From Perkinsus olseni (lineage: Eukaryota > Perkinsozoa > Perkinsida > Perkinsidae), in assembly GCA_013115135.1 (NCBI GenBank), contig JABANP010000302.1, positions 1 to 62,340 on the forward strand: a stretch of 62,340 nucleotides of DNA. The letters run 5' to 3'. The notes under the pieces were generated by a model. That model did no database searches. It saw only the letters and a program-made list of their open reading frames with translations, and was not told the origin of the DNA. Of this stretch, positions 21,746-34,107 are shown piece by piece (within the stretch, counting starts at the first letter, position 1; every line of letters begins with the position of its first letter). Position numbers and translations under genes: made by a program.

Positions 21746-24117
21746 GGCACTAGTTAATGAATACCCAGAAAGTGGAGGGAGAGAAAATACTGACGCAACT
21801 CGTGGCCTTCAACCCGACCTATTCTGCATCTTTCACGCTTCAACCTTGGATTCCGCATCCAACCGCACCACGAATTTTCGCGAACTGCCCTGCACCCTTC
21901 CAATTTAGCATGCACGATTCAAAGAATTTCCATCTCGAGATCACCCCCTTCGAAAGCTTCCTCTACTACCACCTACCGCGGCCGCCGCCTTGACTACCTC
22001 GAAAGAATTCTAACCTCGGCCAGCTGCGTAGATGACAGGCCCTCAATCCGAGAATCGATTACCATGGCGTGCGCGAAATCACAGCGCACTTTCCTTCAGG
22101 GGCTCGAGCAAGAAGACGTTGAACTTCTTTCGTTCTTACTGAAGCTTCTCTCGAGAACCCAGAACCTTCCCGCGACGTGAAGGTCGCTGACCGGGAATGG
22201 TCACTTAAAGTGACTCACTTTATAGACCTACTGGTAGTTTGGTTTCTTATTTGTTCATTACTTGTCACTATATTGCAATATTCTATCTTAGCTTACAATT
22301 ACATTTTGTTCGGGTTCCTGCCTTCGCCCGCTGTTGAGGGTTCCCTTCTGTTGCCTGTGCCTCCCAGTCACACGCCATTCCTTGTACTCTCTACTTCTCC
22401 CTCGTATTTTAGCCGGGCTAAATTAGCCCTCCCCCGCTAGCAACTACAAGGCATAATATTATCAGTACATAGAATAAGATATTAAGCTATCTGATGTCCA
22501 CTCATTTTCTCTTCGTTTTCCCGTCGTCGCTGTTTCACTGATATCTGCTGCCATTCGACCATTGTCGCAGTGTGAATCAAATAGAAGGCTCCTCACAACG
22601 GCGCACCCTGTACGTAGAAGCCAAGGACTAAGTTCCCGAGTGGCCAGGTCTGAGGCGGCCGTTGGTTCCGCCGAACGCTTCGGCTGTACCTGAGAGAATT
22701 TTCGGCGTCTTGATGCTGGCAGATGCTCCGGTCCCGCTTTGCAGGCTATTTGTTATCTTTCAAATGACTTGCTCGTCTCTGTCTTACAATCGTCCAACCA
22801 AACAGAAAGCAGCAATACTCCGAAGGTGAGGTTTCTCCTCAATACCACATTTTCCCCAACTTTGTCCTTTCAGGACCCTCTCGGTCACTCGCCTCCACAG
22901 GGCGCCTCTAACTCACGCTGAGCGCCGCTACTACCAGCCTAAGATGAACAACGACACCCCTCGCCTTCTCAGGACTTGGCGATCTGAGGTAGCCCGTTTG
23001 ACATCTAACGCGGGAAACCCGCTTTTGTGAAAGTCTCTCTCGCTCGAAATCCGCCGAGTGATCAGACGCCCATGCCTCCCTCTATGGGGATAAAAATAAT
23101 ATTTCAATTTATGGAGAAAAAGCGCACAGCATTGATTCTAAGGCCTGCTGACCACTGGCCAAGGCTGGGACCTCCAGCGTAGAGAATTACTTCGGGAAAG
23201 TTCGCGAGTGACCTTGGAAACCCGCCTTCGGTAAAGTCTAGTATGATCAATACATGATTGTGCATCTTGTTCGCATCGGATTCTAACAGCTCTCTTGAGT
23301 CTCAAGAGGCTCCCTGGATGTCCTTTCACACATCACTTTCAACCCTGGTATCGCTGTTGAAACTCGGGAGAGATGTATCGAATGCGCCCTTCGCTCACTC
23401 GTCCAGTGCCTTCTCATGATCAGTATTATTATCGTTTTACAGTCCATTTGATTGGGCAGTTTTTCTCCGGTCGTAAGTGCGGCCATCACGATTTGGAAGC
23501 TCTTTACCGTACATCTCTCCTGAGTTGGAACAGCTCTTCACGCGTCAACTTCCACCCTTGCAGCAGTTTTGAGACTCATGAGCGCTCGCTCACGCTTCAA
23601 AAGCTTTCTTATAGTCGATTTTATTCCGTCATAAAAAGTATGGAAACTGACTCATACGACGAACCAATATATTTTGGAAGTTCTTTTGAAACTCAGGGGA
23701 TCCACCAAACGTCCCATTCTCAGGCTTTCCTTCACAAGGCCTCAGTAAGCCTCTTTCCGCCCATCCCCGTGCTAGCTAGACACAAGGCGGACACCATCCA
23801 CGGTGTCATCGAAGGCGACCATCACTCGAAGAACACTAACGCTGGCTTCTCTCGAAACGTCCTTGGTGGCTTCTATACTTCATGAAAATAGACAACCCGG
23901 TGTCACCAACTTTGATGTTAACTCGATAATTTTGGGAGCTTCTGAGTTTGAACGAAATGTTGGGGGAAGCCTTTGATGAAGCATCTGATAAACGGGCGCG
24001 TGAAGCTGATAAGAGCGAGCACGTCGGCGAATGTCCAACTGAGTCGGTAACGGTGCTAGACTGTAAACGCGCACTTACTCGGGTATTCTGGGTTACGCTG
24101 GATAGTATCTTTTCGTC
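21746..24117. other. Long region without a recognised gene
   Basis: About 2.4 kb between divergent PheRS and the EF-hand gene. Several open frames of 60-170 codons exist on both strands (for example 23373-23885 plus), but none shows a domain, a paralogue or convincing splice structure. The part at 22220-22300 is AT-rich. Confidence 0.4.
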
Positions 24118-24992
24118 ATGTCTCGCGCCACCTTCGACCTTGGCAGCCAGCTTTCTGGCAAGCAGATTGCTGAGTTCCGAGAAGCATTCAATATATTTGA
24201 CAAGGATCGAGATGGATCGATCGGGCCCGAGGATTTTAAAGTACGGTTGCTCTGCGCGATTTGCTCCAGCTGGTCCGTGCTGTGCCGTAGAGTATCTTAG
24301 GTTGAAGCGTGCGAACCACAAAACGCTTTCAGATGATGATGAAGACGCTTGGCCTCCGGTTAACTGAGCAGGAAGTATCACTTTTACTAAAAGAGGTTGA
24401 TGAAGATGGATCGGGCGAAATAGAATTCGAGGAGATGATCAGTGCGCTGGTATGCCACACTTCGGCCCTCCCGAAATTGCACGCGCGCGTGAGTTTTGAG
24501 TCCAACTTAATATTGGTATTTATTATCCATATTTATTAATAATTTAATATAGATATTAAATAGGTAGAGGACACTCAATATTTATAAAGGTAATGATAAT
24601 ATACCAACGTGAAAAACCGACTTAGTCAGACTAACGCCGGTGTATCTTGTTGTGAGAGGGAAGCGATCTGGTAGAGGGAATGCTCGTGATCCTCCCAGGT
24701 AAGAAACATGCGAGAAACCACCGTTGAGGAACAGATGGCCGAAGCCTTCAAGACCTTCGATCGGGAAAACAAGGGCTACATCGACAGCAAAGATTTCGCC
24801 CGAGTCATGGCCGAATCGGTGAGAGACGGCTTTCCCTTCGGCTCGTTGTGACCTCCTCGGCAGGGCGAGACTGGAGTGACGCTCACTGATGCTACGGCTA
24901 TCATGAGGAATGCCCTCGACGGTCGAGAGAAAGTTACTCGGCGAGAGTTCATGATCATGTTGAAGATGTGCAAGCATTCAACTCCCACTTGA
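24118..24992 (+). CDS. EF-hand calcium-binding protein, calmodulin/centrin-like
   Basis: ATG at 24118 (MSRATFDLGSQLSGKQIAEF). EF-hand 1 loop DKDRDGSIGPED and EF-hand 2 loop DEDGSGEIEFEE are both canonical. EF-hand 3 loop DRENKGYIDSKD looks usable; EF-hand 4 (LDGREKVTRREF) has lost acidic ligands. The order and spacing of four hands fit the calmodulin/centrin/troponin-C group, a calcium sensor. Four exons: the intron after GPEDFK is 91 nt and that after EEMISAL is about 250 nt and very AT-rich; the last is 45 nt. Stop at 24990-24992 after KHSTPT. Which subfamily it belongs to is not resolved. Confidence 0.8.
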
Positions 24993-25109
24993 ACGAGTAC
25001 GCTGCATTTGCGTTGAGATGGATGATTGCGAGGTGGAACAGAATCAACCGGTTCGGTTCAGAATATTCGCCAACAGCATCGGCTCCCAGCTGACAATCCT
25101 CGCTCTGAG

Positions 25110-25240
25110 AGCAACGTTCTTTGGCTTGACGAGCAGTCTGTTGAACAGGCTGAACTAATCCCCCTTAGAAAGGTACGTCGGTGCTGGTCCAACTAAGCCG
25201 TACTGTCGGCGTTGGCCTTCAAACTCACACACACAGCATC
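25110..25240 (+). repeat. First copy of a ~130-bp direct repeat containing hairpin repeat R1
   Basis: Shares AGCAACGTTCTTTGGCTTGA, AGGTACGTC and CTGGTCCAACTAAGCCG with the copy at 25860-25990. The 3' part (25187-25236) is a member of the dispersed hairpin repeat family (R1). Confidence 0.6.
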
Positions 25241-25528
25241 GGCTCTCTCCCGACTCTCTCTGCACTCTGAGAGTTCCCAAGATGCCCTTCCAACAAACTA
25301 TCTGCTACCCACTTCTTATCGGTTACGCCGTCAGACTAAGAGCTCACACGCACTCCGCTGGGAACATGTTTGGCTCGTGTTTTTGACGACCAGCGTCGTT
25401 TGAACCCTTCGAGCTCCAGGCGTGATGTCGTTAGAAATTCTTGTCCGAATCCCCAATCACGCAACCCCGTATCATAGGACGAAAGGCATGCTCGATTTGA
25501 CAGTTGCAATAAGAACAGAAAAGTGCAG

Positions 25529-28500
25529 CTAAGTGAATCGACGCTGCATGACTAGCTCAAGATTCTCAGGCTCGTGAGTGATCTTGCTTTTTCGACGCAC
25601 AATGGAGACATCGGAACTGTGCCGTATACGGTCGAAATGTCTGAGGATCGTCGCTAGTAAAATCGTGCCTTCCTTCAACGCCATGCTCTGGCCGGGGCAT
25701 TGCCGAGGTCCTCCACCGAAGCCAAGATGGTCACGAGCGCGTAGCCGATCAACTCCAGAGCCGTCATGATACAACCACCGCTCCGGTCTGAGAAGATGGA
25801 GACAGATTATTACAGCGCTGGAAGCGGATTCTGCCGGGAGGAATGGACGTATTCTGGCTGCTCGGGAAGCAACATTCCTTGGCTCGATGAACAGAGGCTA
25901 CTAAACCCGCCGAACTGACCCCCCACAGCAAGGTACGTCCGAGCTGGTCCAACTAAGCCGTCCTGTCGGCTTGAAAGTCGCATACACAACTACATCGTGA
26001 ACACTTACAAAGTGACCACCCCTCATGATTCAGCGTTTTTGGGGAATTTTCAGCTGTTGAACGGATTTCTTATGAAATGAAGAGATCAGGGTTTCTGGCA
26101 AGTACACCATCCCTCAGTTCGCGATGAGAGCTCTCGATTGCTGCCCACTAGATGCCGCAATTTAATGAGGTGTAGGTCCCTTTCGATTCAACACCCTGTA
26201 GCACGATAATGCGCCTGTGAAACCAGAAGGTCTCCTTACTTGAACTGTGTGCCTCCCTCAAAGAGAGCAGTCATGGCCTTGCGCAACATCACGACGACCA
26301 CGGTGCCTGGCTGAATCTCCTTTCCGTCAAGCGCGGTGGTCTCCTACACACTCGTGAGGCAACAAACCCGCGACAGGTTGAACCTGGTGGTACCCGAAAC
26401 TATCTCGCTCAGGGCAGAGTAACCGCTCAACCCTTAAAGTCTCAAGGATACAGCATTCGACGAACGGCAACTTTTCGAGGTCTTCTATCGTCTGCGGGTC
26501 GTGGCCGAGCTGATCAGCCTCGGCCCTGGCCTTGTCTTGGATATCCGGATGAAGACAGAAGTAATACAGACACCATGCCACCGTCATTGCAGTCGTCTCG
26601 CTGCCGGCGATTAGGAACCTACACGCTACTTCCAGCCCATCTCGGACGTTACATTTCCCGAGATCTAGTCGAAGAACACATAGGGTTGAGGAAAACAGAA
26701 CGCAGGCACCGGACTATAATCACAATAACAACATCTCGCATGGAGGAACTCACGTCATGAGGTGCCCTCGCAGGTCGTCTCGGTCCAGATGCAGCAGCTT
26801 GTCCAGCAGATCATGCCGTTCCCCATCTCCTGCTTCGCGCCGTTCTCGACGCTCAGCTATAACGTCGTCGGAGATCCTCGTCAGTCTTCGCACTCCACTG
26901 TGCAACTACAGGGTGAACCAATTCGTTATGCAAATCGCAGGAGTTGGAGGTCCTCCGTAAGGGTATATGTTTGTGAGTTTAAAGTCCAACGCCGACAGTA
27001 CGGCTTTTTAAGTACTTAAAAACAAAATTGAACTGCCTATGCATTTTGACAAGAGGAATTCAATGATGAATTGCTCAACCCTTTCGAACCCTGTAAACGA
27101 CCGCTGCTCCATCTCAGCGAGATTAGAGTCTTCGAATTCACCTTTTTGATCATCGGGTTGAGGTTCCACGGGAATCTGTCTTTGGTCGCCCACGGGAAGG
27201 CGGTAAGCTGTATCGCGTAACCCGAGCCGTACAGAGTGTCAGTCATCGCTTGCTGAACCTCTCGGGTGCGGTGAGTGAGGGAAGCATCTGACAATAGAGA
27301 GCGTTCGATAACAACTGCAGGAGGAGCCACTGCCAGAGAGCATCAGGGCAGAGCGAAGCGGAGCTTTTTGGGACGGATTTCACTCATTTCCCTGGTCGTT
27401 TTATAGACGGCTTCTGAGAGTGGGAACCCATTCCGAGAAATTTTTATGAACGCAGTTACAGAACCTGTTATCGCTTTGTCTATCGAACGACGATTTCTCA
27501 TTTTGCGCCGGCGATGAAAAAGATTCCGGATGTAAGGTTGAAGGTTATCTGAAGAGGAAGCGGGCCATATTTCCAAATGAAAGAAATGCGAATGATGGGT
27601 TGAGAGGAGAAATGAAAAACGCCAAAAATGTGGATCACAGAACCATCCCGGCACGCGTCACCATCAGAATGAAGAAAATGATAATCTTTCCCGAAAGTGG
27701 TGACACAGAGGACGTCCAGAGTGCACAGAGGCAACAGCTGGGTGGGGCTCCAGACGACGCGAGCGTCCGGGCCTTGAGCGAGGGCCTCGAGTCGGCGAAT
27801 CTGACGGAATTCATCAACATGCTCGATGACCGACACAGCTTGCCATACCAACTTTTTCACAACTTTCGCCATAGATGGTACCATCGCCGCTGTGTTTTTT
27901 TCGTTGAATGCGGGGGCAGCCAGTCGCCTGTTGCGCCTCCACTCTTCACCTTCGGTAGTGAACATCCCAGAAATCGGTATTATCTTGTCCTTGTTGAATG
28001 ATCTGATATAAATGTTGGGACGTTCTCCGAGCACTTGGCGAACCAGCTCGGGGGTGGACACGATGACCATGTCGATGCCCGTGGTCCTGAGGGAAACACT
28101 AATTGCAATCCATTTCAACGCTACAGAGAGTCTCTAACTGGCCCCATCGCCAAGAGTCCAACTAAGCTGGCCGGAACTGGCGTTGGGCTACAAAGTCACA
28201 CGCACGGGAAAGCACTAATAAACAGAGTAATTCTCATCCTCAATTCCAATACCGTATGAACATTGAATGGGGCCTTGATCGATACACAGTAACAATCACA
28301 CTGTATGGCGAAGGAGCTCCCAGCATTTATGTTCAACAGAGGGCGAAGTCAATAACGGGATGGAAACTCGATATCTATTCCAAAATCGTATGAAAATCAA
28401 ACTCGGAACTCCGCTCGATCGCCAGTATCAGAAGTACTCGCTCGCTAGGAAGCTTCTAGCCAGCGTTGTGAAGACATGTCAAAGCGGTCTGATGCCGAAT

Positions 28501-28918
28501 TGATGTGTCACATTTATTGATGTATTGGAAACAATGCCAAGAATAGACAAAAAGTAGGTACGTGATGGCTTACTTTATAAAATAGACGCCGCCGTACGAA
28601 TCAGCCAAGATCTCGAAACCGTTGTAAAGCTGATCAAGCGATCTCGGTAGAAACCCCAGAACAGAGTGGAACTGACAAGGAGAATATTGACGGCACTAGA
28701 ACGGGACGCCGTCCCGTCCCGGGGACGGTAAGACCCACTTGCATCGGTCCGCCGAAGCGAGCGCGAAGGTCGATTTTCGTCCGCAGTGCGAATCTGAGAG
28801 CTTTCACAGCAAAGACCGACGCCAGTCCGGCCGCCACCAGGAAGAGGGGAGTACGGGACTTCACGCAGCCACGGCACTTGGAAAGGAGTTCTCTCGCCGC
28901 AGCCGCGACAGTTGACAT
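25529..28918 (-). CDS. Cytochrome P450
   Basis: Haem-thiolate monooxygenase, probably ER-anchored. The proposed N-terminal exon (ATG at 28918) has a membrane segment (TPLFLVAAGLASVFAVKAL) and FGGPMQ. Later exons give IDMVIVSTPELVRQVLGERP, SGMFTTEGEEWRRNRRLAAP (helix C W..R), TLDVLCVTTFGKDY, FPWATKDRFPWNLNPMIKK, ERHDLLDKLLHLDRDDLRGH, helix I FLIAGSETTAMTVAW, ExxR ETLR at about 26430, ALDGKEIQPGTVVVV, KPERWLYHDGSG, and the haem loop LGFGGGPRQCPGQ with the cysteine ligand. It ends VMQRRFT-stop. The order is complete. Introns vary from about 45 to 550 nt; the larger ones contain copies of the dispersed hairpin repeat. Exon limits near 26.35-26.45 kb are uncertain. Confidence 0.85.
25860..25990 (+). 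repeat. Second copy of the ~130-bp direct repeat containing hairpin repeat R2
   Basis: Lies in the roughly 450-nt P450 intron between GGTQF and KPERW. Hairpin repeat R2 is at 25947-25989 (GTCCAACTAAGCCGTCCTGT, then CGGC). Confidence 0.6.
26969..27006 (-). repeat. Dispersed hairpin repeat R3 (inverted)
   Basis: Reverse complement contains AAGCCGTACTGTCGGCGTTG then GACTTTAAACTCACAAAC, nearly the same as R1. Located inside a P450 intron. Confidence 0.6.
28156..28206 (+). repeat. Dispersed hairpin repeat R4
   Basis: GTCCAACTAAGCTGGCCGG, then CTGGCGTTGGGCTACAAAG and TCACACGCAC. Diverged copy located in the first large P450 intron. Confidence 0.55.
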
Positions 28919-29544
28919 TTGTTTCGTAACTTTTACAATCACTGAAGGTGGGTGAACGTGGCCGACGGCAATAAACCTGATTATATAGCATACAGGAATG
29001 CACGATGAAATAGGGTGAAGATGAGACCAAAAAGATGAATCAATATGAAAATACAGTATAAAGATCTGATGGTAGACGAATAAGATCCTGCTAGTTCCCT
29101 TGAAGCTATAGATTTCGCTATATGGATAATAATTTACAACAATGAAACGGTTGATCGGTAGACCAGTCTTTTCCTGTCTTCAAAATACACAAGCACTCCA
29201 ACTTCTCACTTCCAAGATAACCTCCATTTTTCACGACTTGGTTCACACTGCGGATGTTGCGAAGTGCTCGCTTCACTCAGTGCAGAGCAGCGCGGTCGCT
29301 AGCTTGAGTGCTTTAGAGATGCCTCTCTTCCACCAGCAATGCCGCTGGCAGAAACGTCTTCTCTCGTTGCTCTCCGCCTCCCAGGTTCCCTATCATCGAA
29401 GTTCTAATGCGTACTGTCTAATCTTGTGTTTTCGCGTCCCAGGTCTCCGCAAAATGATGCTCAACACTATCAGCGAAGAGCACAACAACAGGAAGTCGTG
29501 AAACAAGCATCAAAGAAAATTCACAACAAATTCGTCAATTATCA
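28919..29544. other. Intergenic, R-SNARE 3' end to P450 5' end
   Basis: About 620 bp, AT-rich near 28980-29130. It should hold the P450 promoter or trans-splice acceptor. No gene seen. Confidence 0.4.
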
Positions 29545-32500
29545 TCATAGAAGCGAGGACGCCCGACATGACTTGAACGTAGGGCCGCAGATGAACATCC
29601 CGGCTAGTAGTATAACCAACTGCAAAAACCGCACGGTGGACGAGTGTCCCTCTCGATGCACTTCTCACCAGCACGCAACAGCAGAGAAAAATTTGCATCT
29701 TCTTCTGTCTCCACCACAGCTGACGACGGAGATCGGCCGCCTGAATGAATGTAATGGCAATGAACTTCAAACTCGCACGCGAAATGGCCGACGATCACCT
29801 CCCTGCGAAAGACCGTAGCAGTGCGGTTAAGGTCGTCAGTCTTCTCAACAAGCAGCTCGATTTTTTCCTGAAAATTGAGCACTTCCACCCGGGCCTTCGT
29901 GAGACGGACCTGTCGTTTGATGATGTTGTCGATGTTCTCAACCATATTCTCGTGGATGTTTCCGATCTGCGCTCTCACTCTGGTAATTGTATCCGCCTGA
30001 AACGCTCAGATTTGTAGCTCGCGAAAGTACTCTAGCTTAGTCATCACGGTTGGACGAACGAAAGAGACTACTGCCTTGTGGAGGAGGCAGGTCTGAGTTG
30101 ACCTCTGTTAGGCGTCGTGCTCGAGGCTAAATTGAAAAGAACGGTGATGGTGTCACATTATTGGTGTAGTCATAAAAAAGTGACGTCATGGACGTTTTTT
30201 GAACCGATAGCCTGGTCACGAGAGATGAGAACGTTTTACTCAGTGAAGTCACTGTGAAACTTCCATGGTGAACGTCAATTTCGCACCACAGGTAATCTGG
30301 AAATTTCAATAGTATTCGCGCATCAGTTTTTCGGATGAAAACTCAACAGAACTTGGGACAAGTCGAGCACTACTTGAGTACGAGCACTTTCTCGAGACGA
30401 GATAGTGCTGATGACCCTTGGTTTAGCTTTGTCGTTTTAAACCGGGGACGATGAGCGCAACTGTGCAGCCTGTTGTTCAAGTAAACGGGCTTTGGAGAAC
30501 TGGGTCAATGTAGCAGAGTCGACAGAAGTTCTGTCACAGAACCTTGACGGAAATGTTGAAACAGTTCGTCATCGAGCAAGTGCGTAGCATATTTTTCCTG
30601 CTACGCTAGCTGGTAATGACGAAAAACCTTAGAGCCTGAGAAGCTCGAATGACAAGTTACACATAGCGAAGCTTTGGTCGCACAGTTCTTCAAGAACAAG
30701 AAGATGCAAACATGCAAACAACTTGTCATCATTGCAGAACATCTCGTTGATGGCTTTGAAAATACCTTCACAAGCGATACCAGTAGTTTCGGCGTTGTCG
30801 CAGTAGGGAGTGTCGGCATACGTAGGATTAGGTACTGGTTGAACACAGTTCGCTACCGTGAGTTTGTCAAGATGTTCCTTGAGCAGCTCAAGTTGAGCTG
30901 GGATGGGACGGCTTGACAACTAACGAGTAATATGGTTTGATAATATCACAAGTACTTGTGAAGGTTGTCAAGCTTTGAAGGAAGAACGACAGACCTAACC
31001 CAGGTCTTTCAGGAGCTCTACACTGTAGAGTCTACAGCATCAGTTGACGCACATGACAATATGTCCCGGACATAATGCCCGTCGGTGTTAACTGCTTAGC
31101 TGAGGGGTACAAATCATGAGGCTGCGAGTAGAACCTTACTCGTTGCTCTCATAGCCGGAAGACGGGTTTACGAGTGCGTAGGATCTTCCCGGAAGGTTGT
31201 CACTGTTTGAGTGACGATATGATACGAAAACAATAAGTACTACCGAGGATACGGAGTAATCTCGTCCGGTAGTGCGTTATTGTCTAGCGTTTTCAGTCCT
31301 GAGCATCTACATAGCTATGTGTTCACAGTGTGAGCAGAAGACGTGGGGACAGCTAAGGTAGAGGGACACCAGCGTCTGTGCGTTGACGAGGTGTCGCTAT
31401 TCGTCGCATTTGAGGAGGAAATGCCTGAGGAGCAGCGTAAGAGTGAGCGGGTTCGAACTTTATCATTGAACCTAATTAGACAAGTTAAAAATCAGACTAT
31501 GCACCCCGTTGTCTACACGTTAGGCTAATCCGTGTGACCGATTCCCATTGGTAGAGGACAGACTCGAGCCGGGCGACCATCGCCATCGACAGTTACCTCA
31601 GGCGAGTTGTGAAACTCCATCAACCTCGCAAAGCACAGGCTGCTGCATCTCTCCGTTGAACTGCAGAGGCGTCGCCGCTCGCACTATAGCATAGTCATAC
31701 CTACGAAATCGCAGGCCGTCGGTAAAAGGGGTGCTGAAGCTGCTTACTTTTCTTCAAATTTATTCTTCAAATCCTCGAGAAACTTGAAGGGCCGCTGCCT
31801 GAGGATAACCGCCATGCCTGACGCGCACGCTGTGCAGGCGGTGTGTGTCAGTTTTCGAGTTCAACGCCGTCGCCGGCCTTAGTTGGACTTGAAGCCGACG
31901 GGCTAGGAACTCAAAGATGAACTGTGTGTTGCGTTGTTGAGTAAGCCCGAGCGATCGGAAGGAACAGACCAGACCATTCCCTCCTGGTAGATCGTACACA
32001 GCTGCGCACAGCGTGGGCGCGGAAAATAGCGCGCAAGACAATTCTTGATTTCCACACCCTCGGACGCTTTGACTAATATTTTAGGTTGAACGTGAACTGC
32101 AGCATTTCCGTCAACCGGCCGGCTTCTGCGTGGAGCTCAGCACCGCAATATCAATGTCAAAAAATCCCAATCATATCAGAAAGAATCCATCACCATTCGA
32201 GAAAGGGAACGAGCAATGAGAACTCACCTGCCCATCGGCCTCGTCCGCCATGCACAAAAAGGTTATGCGACACGCGGGTTGGTTATTCCCTGGTCCGTTG
32301 GAGGTCAACAAGGAGTGGTAGTGGAATGTGTAACTGTTAACCATAGGATTGATGCCAACATCAAGCGTATCACCACGCAGTCAGATGGTGACACTGTATT
32401 CGAGGTATCACCACGCAGTCAGATGGTGACACTGTATTCGAGGTATCACCACGCAGTCAGATGGTGACACTGTATTCGAGGTATCACCACGCAGTCAGAT

Positions 32501-33411
32501 GGTGACACTGTATTCGAGGTATCACCACGCAGTCAGATGGTGACACTGTATTCGAGGTGTCACCACGCAGTCAGATGGTGACACTGTATTCGAGGTGTCA
32601 CCACGCAGTCAGATGGTGACACTGTATTCGAGGTGTCACCACGCAGTCAGATGGTGACACTGTATTCGAGGTGTCACCACAGTCAGATGGTGACACTGTA
32701 TTCGAGGTGTCACCACGCAGTCAGGTGGTGACACTGTATTCGAGGTATCACCACAGTCAGGTGGTGACACTGTATTCGAGGTATCACCACAGAGTATCCT
32801 ATGACTCAAGTCAACTTAACACGAGAAAAAAGATACGCTCACGTATCCTGCTTACCCATCATAAACGTAGCTCTTTCCTAACCTCACCCGAGACTCCAGA
32901 CGCCATCGGGCTTATTTTCGCGAGGAGCACCTGAGTCAGGGAAATAAAGTACCGACCATAACGATCTCTTGCTCCGTCGTGGATGACGCTGATGAGCTGA
33001 GATACAGTTTGGTTCTCCGATAGCAACGGGGCTGACACTTCAAAGATTACTACAAATTGCGCAAAAACCCCCGCTTTGTATCCGTCATAACCGCTAGTAA
33101 TAATTTCTTCATTTTCTTGTCAAAACTAACTCAGGTGTCACCAAAAACTTTCTGAATTCGCATAAAACCCCCCGATACTCACCCTGGCAACACTCGTGAA
33201 GTTTCCACCAACAAATGCATATTCGCAGAGAACAGTTTTATCTGAAACGTAACCGTGGTCGTTTAGACACAAACAGGCACCAGCATTTACCTCTCGCAAT
33301 AACGGCGTATAAAATCCGCGGTGAACTGTCTGCTGCCGAATCACCATTGGCTACTGTGAGAGGCACCCGAACGCTGTCATCAACGGCGATCGTACTGGAG
33401 CTTGCAGCCAT
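29545..33411 (-). CDS. VAMP7-type longin R-SNARE
   Basis: Vesicle R-SNARE for membrane fusion. ATG at 33411; after a short N-terminal extension the longin domain starts RILYAVIARG and, after an intron, TVLCEYAFVGGNFTSVAR. The C-terminal exons (29.55-30.0 kb) give ADTITRVRAQIGNIHENM, VENIDNIIKRQ (zero-layer arginine), a 42-nt intron, EKIELLVEKTDDLNRTATVF, ADLRRQLWWRQKKMQIFL, and a membrane anchor ending LLAGMFICGPTFKSCRAS. The end resembles the short lumenal tail of VAMP7. Middle longin exons lie somewhere in 30.05-33.1 kb. The block near 31.9 kb (TQFIFEFLARRLQVQL) is a candidate, but I could not join them. The long interior holds the palindromic tandem array. Confidence 0.75.
31841..31890 (-). 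repeat. Dispersed hairpin repeat R5 (inverted)
   Basis: Reverse complement has TTCAAGTCCAACTAAGGCCG, CGGCGTTGAACTC and CTGACACACACC, preserving the two stem blocks and the CA-rich end. Confidence 0.55.
32367..32790 (+). repeat. Tandem array of 38-bp units, each a palindrome
   Basis: Eleven full units plus a partial one. Unit starts: 32367, 32405, 32443, 32481, 32519, 32557, 32595, 32633, 32671, 32707, 32745 and 32781. Each unit holds GTGTCACCA and TGGTGACAC, a 9-bp inverted repeat around a 10-nt loop, then CTGTATTCGAG. Units 1-5 and 11-12 carry GTATC instead of GTGTC, which breaks one pair. Units 9 and 11 are 36 bp (GC deleted). It lies between exons of the R-SNARE gene. Confidence 0.95.
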
Positions 33412-33994
33412 GCAGAAAGATACGTTCTGTTGTCCTGCGATCAGACGGTCAAAGCAACAGCCGAGAAAAGGCCAATGGCGATAGACAATTCCTCTTGAGA
33501 AGTCGAATTTTTATCTTGACACGAAAATCTCGACGCTAGGCTCAACTTCCGCACTATTCCCCCTCAACCACGAGAAAGGTAAACGTTCGTCTGATCTCCC
33601 CGGGAAAGGAATCCCTGCTGTTCACGAACTCGCGCCTCAATCTCAATACTAGGAGATCCAATCTTTAGCTTATTCTGATAAGCACCCGCGCTGGAGTCAC
33701 TCTGAAGCGCTGATGATTCTGAGATCCCAGATGAAAGAATCCAACTCCGTGGCCAAGTTGGCACAAAATTCAAAACTCCACCACATATCTTAGTGCTTGA
33801 AAATGAAACGGCTTCAAACTGTTGATAGCAATGATAAAAGACATCCGAAAAATTTCACTCTCGTCCACTCGGTACGTTCACGAGGACTCCGGGAGGAGGA
33901 GCACCAGAGGCAACCTGAGAAAAAAAATATAAGTTCGGGGCACGCGATAAATATGACGCCGCTGTTCAGTAAATTTTGGAAATGAAATAGCCAT

Positions 33995-34107
33995 TCTGGA
34001 AAGGATTTGAGAACTGATTCTGAAGCATACTGAACACCTTCAAAACCTATTCTGGATGTAGCTTACTGAACACGACTTTGCAAGAAATAATTCTCGAATC
34101 CTTTCCA
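33995..34107. repeat. Inverted repeat, ~18-bp arms, ~77-nt spacer
   Basis: GGAAAGGATTTGAGAA at 33998 pairs with TTCTCGAATCCTTTCC at 34091 with one mismatch in 16. Further TTCTG/CAGAA repeats lie between and beside the arms. Confidence 0.55.

Noticed and set aside
22440..24100. Search for transposase, reverse transcriptase or integrase motifs in gene-poor regions
   Set aside because: No recognisable catalytic motif was found in any frame listed, so no autonomous mobile element is called.
25715..25735. Second spliced-leader-like match (CCATCTTGGCT on the minus strand)
   Set aside because: It is the coding sequence for the HLGFGG part of the P450 haem loop; only 11 bases match, and coding explains them.
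27060..27110. B-box-like GGTTCGAAAGGG in the P450 gene
   Set aside because: It lies at the start of a coding exon (GFERVEQF), has no T-stem or acceptor, and shows that weak B-box matches also arise in coding DNA.
32216..32934. ORFs translating the 38-bp array (VSPRSQMVTLYSRYHH type)
   Set aside because: The unit is mostly 38 bp, so frames shift between units; these are repeat artefacts on the strand opposite to the R-SNARE gene.
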